A stretch of DNA of 10,356 bases from Ignavibacteriales bacterium CG12_big_fil_rev_8_21_14_0_65_30_8 (GTDB taxonomy: Bacteria > Bacteroidota > Ignavibacteria > Ignavibacteriales > Ignavibacteriaceae): NCBI GenBank assembly GCA_002783525.1, contig PFGS01000119.1:5313-15668 (forward strand), read 5' to 3'. The notes under the pieces were generated by a model. The model ran no database searches, had not been told where the DNA came from, and worked only from the letters and a program-made list of their open reading frames with translations. The stretch's first letter is position 1; every line of letters starts with the position of its first letter. Made by a program: the position numbers and the translations under genes. Positions 6,140-10,356 of this stretch are shown piece after piece.

Positions 6140-6574
6140 ATGATAAAAGAAGAAATGAAAAGAAAACAAATAGATCTATTAGTAGAAGAATTTTGGAAGT
6201 TGGGTTATCTAACTGTAAGCAGAAAGTTGGGTACATATTTACCTGAACCGCAGAAAGTTGGTAAATATTCTGTTGATGTTATTGCAAGATATAATAAGAA
6301 TTATGCAATTGGATTGACCTTAAATGATGATGAATTACATAAATCAGATTTAATGGAAGAGATTATTTACTTGTCAACAAGAAAAACAAAATTCACGAAC
6401 AAAAAAGTAATGTTATTTTTAGGAGTTGGTCCTGATCATTTTCAGAAAATGCGAATTTTAATAAGTTCATTAGATGAAAATATCAAAAAAAATATTAAAC
6501 TTTTTAATCTGTCTGAAAGACAGGTAAGTTCAAGACATTTGAGTAAATACCAAACCAGATTATTTGTTTCTTAA
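6140..6574 (+). CDS. Uncharacterised protein, possibly degenerate PD-(D/E)XK nuclease-like
   Basis: I do not recognise a named family for this 144-residue protein. It follows the WYL-like gene by 17 bases with a clear Shine-Dalgarno, making it the third gene of the lexA operon. An N-terminal helix (1-20, KRKQIDLLVEEFWKLGY) is followed by a strand pair, VGKYSVDVIARYNKNYAIGL (40-59). It resembles the D...(E/Q)xK core of restriction-endonuclease-fold proteins (helix with Glu16/Glu17, then G-x-x-x-VDVIA with Asp46, then a strand). However, the expected E-x-K is replaced by an IGLTL stretch (57-61) with no acidic residue or lysine. A second half alternates helices and a strand (EEIIYLSTRK, KKVMLFLGVG at 88-97). 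There is no signal peptide or membrane segment. It could be a non-catalytic nuclease-fold DNA-binding protein or an unrelated alpha/beta protein. No terminator is obvious after it. Confidence 0.75.
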   Translation: MIKEEMKRKQIDLLVEEFWKLGYLTVSRKLGTYLPEPQKVGKYSVDVIARYNKNYAIGLTLNDDELHKSDLMEEIIYLSTRKTKFTNKKVMLFLGVGPDHFQKMRILISSLDENIKKNIKLFNLSERQVSSRHLSKYQTRLFVS

Positions 6575-6667
6575 GCTGATAATTTCCTTTTTTCAAAAAC
6601 TAAATTCTAATTAAGCATTTTCCTATCAAAATTTCCTAATGTATAGGTTTTATTGGTATTAAAAATC

Positions 6668-6696
6668 TTGACATTCAGGCATCTTACCTTTAATTT
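6668..6696 (+). promoter_or_regulatory. Promoter of the uppS-bamA-ompH operon
   Basis: A perfect -35 TTGACA (6668-6673), a 17-base spacer and TAATTT (6691-6696) lie in the 168-base gap before uppS. The predicted start near 6703 leaves a leader of about 40 bases. No LexA-type palindrome is present here, so this promoter should not belong to the SOS set. Confidence 0.65.
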
Positions 6697-6732
6697 TACA
6701 CGCTTTAACTATATTTTACCTTAATAACAATT

Positions 6733-6737
6733 TAGGT
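6733..6737 (+). promoter_or_regulatory. Shine-Dalgarno supporting a TTG start for uppS
   Basis: TAGGT is placed 5 bases before TTG at 6743. No ATG or GTG occurs in frame between here and the catalytic MDGNGRW motif, except the ATG within that motif itself, so TTG is the only sensible start. Confidence 0.65.
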
Positions 6738-6742
6738 TTTTA

Positions 6743-7543
6743 TTGTCCTCGAAAAAAAAAATATTTGATCAAATCAAACTGTCTGGTGATATTCCAAATC
6801 ATATTGCAATTATAATGGATGGTAACGGTAGATGGGCCAAAAAAAGAGGATTACCAAGGGCTGCAGGTCATAAAAAAGGTGTTGATACAGTTAAAGAAAT
6901 AACGGAAAATTGTGCTGAAATAGGTGTTAAGTATCTAACTTTATATACTTTTTCAACAGAAAATTGGAACAGACCCAAAGATGAAGTTTCAACTTTGATG
7001 AGATTGCTTCTTAAAAGCCTAAAAGAAAGGGTTTCTGAGCTAAATGAAAATAATATAAGACTTTCAACAATAGGAAATATTTCTGCTTTACCTAATGCAG
7101 TTCAGAATGAATTAAAGGAAGCAATAGAAAAAACAAAAAATAATGATAAAATGACGCTTAATCTTGCATTAAGTTATAGCGGCAGATGGGAACTAATAGA
7201 AGCTATAAAAAGTATAGGGAAATTAGTTTCACAAAGAAAATTAAAAGTTGAAGATATAAATGAAAATAGTATAAAAAACTTCCTTACTACAAAAAATATT
7301 CCTGACCCAGATCTTTTGATAAGAACCAGTGGTGAGTTTAGAGTAAGTAATTTTTTACTTTGGCAAATTGCATATACAGAATTTTTTATAACAAATGTTT
7401 TTTGGCCGGATTTCAATAAAAATCATTTAGTAGATGCAATTAAAAGCTATCAAACAAGAGAAAGAAGATTTGGAAGAGTTAGTAATCAAATTAATGAAAA
7501 AAAGAAGGTTGAAGGCTTCAATAATGCCCATATACAAACCTAG
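6743..7543 (+). CDS. uppS: Undecaprenyl diphosphate synthase (isoprenyl transferase)
   Basis: UppS is a cis-prenyltransferase that adds isopentenyl diphosphate units to farnesyl diphosphate. It makes the C55 lipid carrier for peptidoglycan and surface polysaccharides at the cytoplasmic face of the membrane. The 266-residue protein has all family signatures. These are HIAIIMDGNGRWAKKRGLPR (20-39) with catalytic Asp26, AAGHKKG (40-46), and TLYTFSTENWNRPKDE (66-81). LIRTSGEFRVSNFLLWQ (192-208) and YTEFFITNVFWPDF (211-224) hold the substrate-binding Arg and Glu residues, and RERRFGR is at 239-245. The usual RTSGEQRLSNF appears as RTSGEFRVSNF, a mild variant. Translation starts at TTG, supported by a TAGGT site 5 bases upstream. 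It is the first gene of an operon with bamA and an ompH-like gene, a common arrangement in this bacterial group. Confidence 0.95.
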   Translation: MSSKKKIFDQIKLSGDIPNHIAIIMDGNGRWAKKRGLPRAAGHKKGVDTVKEITENCAEIGVKYLTLYTFSTENWNRPKDEVSTLMRLLLKSLKERVSELNENNIRLSTIGNISALPNAVQNELKEAIEKTKNNDKMTLNLALSYSGRWELIEAIKSIGKLVSQRKLKVEDINENSIKNFLTTKNIPDPDLLIRTSGEFRVSNFLLWQIAYTEFFITNVFWPDFNKNHLVDAIKSYQTRERRFGRVSNQINEKKKVEGFNNAHIQT

Positions 7544-7550
7544 TATTCAG

Positions 7551-10028
7551 ATGAAAATATTATTATTTATTATACTTTTTTTATCTGTAAATCCCTCGTT
7601 CGGACAAACAGAAAAAAACACTTATAAAATTTTAGGTATTTCTGTTCAAGGTAATAAATCTGCAGATGCCACTACAATAATAGCAAACAGCGGAATTAAA
7701 GAAGGTGATGAATTATTGATCCCTGGTGATAAAACGATGAACGCAATTCGTCAGCTTTGGGGACTGAATATTTTTTCTGACGTAAAAATAATTATTGACA
7801 AACAAGTTAACAATGGAGTCTTTCTTTTAATAAAAGTAACTGAATACCCAAGGGTTGAAAAAGTTGTTTATTTGGGTAATGATGAATTTGATGAAACAGA
7901 TTTTGAATCTGTAAACAATTTCTTAAGAGGTCAAATATTAAAGCCTCAAGAAATAAATAGGCTGAAAGAAAGAATTATTTCCCTTTATTATGAAGACGGA
8001 TATCTTAATGCAAAAGTAACTTCACAAAGCTTTGTATATTTTACTGCCGATACTTCTAAAGATGGAATTATTGTTACGTGGAGGGATGAAAAAGATTTTT
8101 CAAAAGAATATAAATTGCTATATGAATTTGATGATGATAGAACTATAAATAATTTAATTTCAAAAATTAAAGATAGAATACTTTTAATATATAATATAGT
8201 TGAAAACGATAAGATTACAGTAAGAGATATTTTGTTTACAGGTAACAATGCTATAGATTCGGATGATTTAATCTCTGAGATGTCTGAAATAAACATTGCA
8301 AAATGGTGGAAATTCTGGAGTGGTTCAGAATTTGAGCCAAAAGGATTAAAGAGTGATGAAAAAGATATCGTAAAATACTATACCAGCAAAGGATATAGAG
8401 ATGCTGAGATTTATTCTGATTCATTAATTTTTTCAAATGATAAAAAAGATGTAAAAATTTTAATAAATGTTGATGAAGGTCCGCTTTATCATGTTAGAAA
8501 TATAACTTGGGAAGGCAATACAATTTATGATGATGTAGTCTTAAATTCCAGATTAGGATTTTTGAAAGGAGATGTTTATGATTATGAAAAAATGGAAAGG
8601 AATTTAAAAGGAAACGAACAGCAGAATGATATTTATGCCTTATATCTGGATAATGGATATTTAATGTTTAATCTGGAGAAGATTGAAAATAGAATTCCCG
8701 GTGATTCTGTTGATATAACAATTAGAATGCAAGAAAAAAATAGATTCAGAGTTGGAAGCGTAGATATTAAGGGTAACGATAAAACTATGGATAATGTAAT
8801 AAGAAGAGAATTATATACTATCCCCGGAGACTATTTTAACAGAGCACTTTTACTTAGAAGTATACAACAACTGGCTAATTTAAAATATTTTAATGTTGAA
8901 AAATTATATGGACCGGAGGGAATTAATACCGGACTTGCAAACGACAGTACTGTGGATGTGGGTTTTAATGTTTCTGAAAAATCAAGTGACTTTTTAAATG
9001 CTTCTATTGGGTATAGTGGGAGCTTTGGATTTAGCGGAGCAGTTGGTTTTACTTTAACTAATTTTTCTCTTGCTCATCCATTTGCTTTAGGTGGTGGACA
9101 AACTCTCAGTTTTAATTGGCAGTTCGGTGTTGGTAGTCTTTATAGAACATTTACTTTAGGATTTACAGAACCTTGGCTTTTTAACACTCCAACACTTGTT
9201 GGATTTCAATTATTTGATACAAGACAACAATTTGTTTATGATTTGAGACAAACCGGCGGTACCGTAACTTACGGTAAAAGATTATCCTGGCCGGATGATT
9301 TTTTCAGATTTAGAGCTTTATTTAAATATCAGCGAAATGATGTTATCTCTGGTGGAGGATTCTTTCAAGAGGGTAAAACACAAGAATTTACTTTGGGTAC
9401 AACTATTTCCAGAAAAAATGTTGACAATCCAATTTTTCCATCATTTGGTTCTAGTTTAGAATTAGATGCTCAAATTTCAGGTGGTCCATTTTTACCCGGT
9501 GATGTAGATTATTTAAAAATTAATTTTAGGACAGAGTGGTATAGAAGATTATTTAACTCAAACAGAGTTTCTTTATATACAACTGCTGATTTGGGATATC
9601 TAAAAGAAATAGAAGCAGGTACACCTATTCAACCATTTGAATTTTATTTTATGGGTGGTAACGGTTTAGTTATTGCAACAACTTCACTCAGAGGTTATGC
9701 TGACAGATCAATAGGTCCTCAAAACACATTAGGTAATGTTGTTGGTGGTAGAGTTATGACAAAATACACTGCCGAACTTAGAGTTGCTGTGGCATTAGAA
9801 CCAATTCCATTTTATCTTTTGGCATTTGTTGAAGCAGGGAATGTTTTTGAAAATATTGAAACAACAGATCCATTTAACCTAAGAAGATCTGCCGGATTTG
9901 GTGCAAGATTATTAATTAACCCTGTAGGTTTAATTGGTTTTGATATTGGTTATGGTTTTGATAGAAAAATTGTAGATGGAATTGATCCTAAATGGGAATT
10001 CCATTTTCAATTTGGTAAAGGTTTTTAA
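7551..10028 (+). CDS. bamA: Outer membrane protein assembly factor BamA (Omp85 family)
   Basis: BamA is the central outer-membrane insertase for beta-barrel proteins. From ATG 7551 it has 825 residues, a normal length. A signal peptide is at about 1-18 (MKILLFIILFLSVNPSFG). Five POTRA domains follow at roughly 25-98, 99-220, 221-309, 312-395 and 398-476. A 16-strand-type barrel covers about 480-825, with the conserved loop-6 motif LRGY (713-716) and a C-terminal Phe (FGKGF). POTRA2 seems to hold an extra segment of about 45 residues (162-207). POTRA3 has a Trp-rich KWWKFW (251-256), as in Bacteroidota-group proteins. The start is ambiguous. ATG 7551 lies 7 bases after the uppS stop and begins the signal peptide. 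ATG 7524, 9 codons earlier, overlaps uppS and has GAAGG (7511-7515) 8 bases before it. Longer extensions into uppS are unlikely. Confidence 0.96.
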   Translation: MKILLFIILFLSVNPSFGQTEKNTYKILGISVQGNKSADATTIIANSGIKEGDELLIPGDKTMNAIRQLWGLNIFSDVKIIIDKQVNNGVFLLIKVTEYPRVEKVVYLGNDEFDETDFESVNNFLRGQILKPQEINRLKERIISLYYEDGYLNAKVTSQSFVYFTADTSKDGIIVTWRDEKDFSKEYKLLYEFDDDRTINNLISKIKDRILLIYNIVENDKITVRDILFTGNNAIDSDDLISEMSEINIAKWWKFWSGSEFEPKGLKSDEKDIVKYYTSKGYRDAEIYSDSLIFSNDKKDVKILINVDEGPLYHVRNITWEGNTIYDDVVLNSRLGFLKGDVYDYEKMERNLKGNEQQNDIYALYLDNGYLMFNLEKIENRIPGDSVDITIRMQEKNRFRVGSVDIKGNDKTMDNVIRRELYTIPGDYFNRALLLRSIQQLANLKYFNVEKLYGPEGINTGLANDSTVDVGFNVSEKSSDFLNASIGYSGSFGFSGAVGFTLTNFSLAHPFALGGGQTLSFNWQFGVGSLYRTFTLGFTEPWLFNTPTLVGFQLFDTRQQFVYDLRQTGGTVTYGKRLSWPDDFFRFRALFKYQRNDVISGGGFFQEGKTQEFTLGTTISRKNVDNPIFPSFGSSLELDAQISGGPFLPGDVDYLKINFRTEWYRRLFNSNRVSLYTTADLGYLKEIEAGTPIQPFEFYFMGGNGLVIATTSLRGYADRSIGPQNTLGNVVGGRVMTKYTAELRVAVALEPIPFYLLAFVEAGNVFENIETTDPFNLRRSAGFGARLLINPVGLIGFDIGYGFDRKIVDGIDPKWEFHFQFGKGF

Positions 10029-10050
10029 TTATATTTATTTCAAATTAAAT

Positions 10051-10060
10051 AAGAAGGTGA
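10051..10060 (+). promoter_or_regulatory. Extended Shine-Dalgarno setting a GTG start
   Basis: AAGAAGGTGA matches the ideal anti-16S sequence AAGGAGGTGA at 9 of 10 positions. It lies 5 bases before GTG 10066. The in-frame ATG at 10060 is inside this site and therefore too close, so GTG is the better start. Confidence 0.75.
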
Positions 10061-10065
10061 TGATA

Positions 10066-10356
10066 GTGAAAAAGAACTTAATGATAGTAGCTGCTGTAAT
10101 ATTAATGGGAGTTGCAAGTTTTGCTCAAACAAAAATTGGATTTGTTGATTCTCAATTAATACTTCAACAATTACCAATAGCTATTAAAGCTCAAGGTGAC
10201 CTTGATGCTTTAACAAATAAGTGGAGTGCACATATCGACAGCTTATCAAAAGAATTGCAAAATGACTATGCAAATTATCAAAAAAATGCTAAAACTTATG
10301 ACAAGACAAAATTAGAAAGTGAACAAAAAAGACTAGTAGCAAAGCAACAAATTATT
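10066..10356 (+). CDS. OmpH/Skp-family periplasmic chaperone (partial, 3' end outside window)
   Basis: Ninety-seven codons are visible up to the window edge. A signal peptide covers residues 1-20 (MKKNLMIVAAVILMGVASFA). The mature protein opens with KIGFVDSQLILQQLP (23-37), the typical first strand of OmpH/Skp proteins. A long charged, Gln/Lys-rich helix from about residue 40 onward (KEQ-rich, e.g. KLESEQKRLVAKQQ) is the coiled tentacle of these chaperones. Skp holds unfolded outer-membrane proteins in the periplasm and hands them to BamA. The gene follows bamA by 37 bases with no terminator, so it is in the same operon. GTG is the preferred start because of the placement of the strong Shine-Dalgarno; ATG two codons earlier is the alternative. 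The C-terminus and any second ompH copy cannot be seen. Confidence 0.9.
   Translation, partial: MKKNLMIVAAVILMGVASFAQTKIGFVDSQLILQQLPIAIKAQGDLDALTNKWSAHIDSLSKELQNDYANYQKNAKTYDKTKLESEQKRLVAKQQII

Noticed and set aside
7174..7416. Minus-strand frame inside uppS
   Set aside because: Antisense to conserved UppS motifs; no independent support.
7434..7550. Longer N-terminus of BamA starting within uppS
   Set aside because: It would put 39 residues, many of them charged, before a clear signal peptide and overlap uppS by 110 bases. Starts at 7551 or 7524 are much more likely.
7988..8436. Two minus-strand frames inside bamA
   Set aside because: Antisense to the POTRA domains, with low-complexity translations.

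Overview
The window is AT-rich and looks like a chromosomal segment from the Bacteroidota-Chlorobiota-Ignavibacteriota superphylum, most likely an Ignavibacteria-like lineage. This placement is an inference from three things. First, uppS, bamA and an ompH/skp-type chaperone gene lie together. Second, BamA has a Trp-rich POTRA3 segment that I associate with this group. Third, ordinary TTGACA/TATAAT-like promoters and several good Shine-Dalgarno sites are present, which true Bacteroidetes usually lack. No tRNA, rRNA, CRISPR array, insertion sequence or phage gene was seen, and no gene-free stretch exceeds 300 bases.

Layout. (1) Positions 1-2126, minus strand: a long cytosolic multi-PAS sensor protein whose C-terminal output domain lies beyond the left edge. 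(2) 2127-2382: an AT-rich gap with nothing convincing in it. (3) 2383-2925, minus strand: a small exported protein of the FDFWVGNW type (DUF1579-like). (4) 3041-3811, plus strand: a complete MlaE-type lipid-transport permease, with no ATPase (MlaF) or MCE protein (MlaD) gene next to it. (5) 3872-3944: two tandem hairpins with C-rich loops, the second a good intrinsic terminator. (6) 4013-5098: ilvE, a branched-chain aminotransferase, followed by a strong terminator. (7) 5175-6574: an SOS-type operon. It has a TTGACA-17-TATATT promoter with a LexA box filling the spacer and a second, weaker box over the start of the transcript. It encodes lexA, a 91-residue WYL-like protein that overlaps the end of lexA, and a 144-residue protein that resembles a degenerate PD-(D/E)XK nuclease fold. 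(8) 6668-10356: an envelope-biogenesis operon with its own TTGACA-17-TAATTT promoter. It encodes undecaprenyl-diphosphate synthase (uppS, TTG start), BamA, and the first 97 residues of an OmpH/Skp-like periplasmic chaperone.

How the genes work together. UppS makes the lipid carrier for peptidoglycan and surface polysaccharides. BamA inserts outer-membrane proteins, and Skp-like chaperones deliver unfolded outer-membrane proteins to it. MlaE belongs to outer-membrane lipid transport. The most unusual part is the lexA operon. Two small uncharacterised genes are tied to lexA by a shared damage-responsive promoter and, for the first of them, by overlap plus an AAGGAG site inside lexA. They are good candidates for an unstudied DNA-damage-response module.
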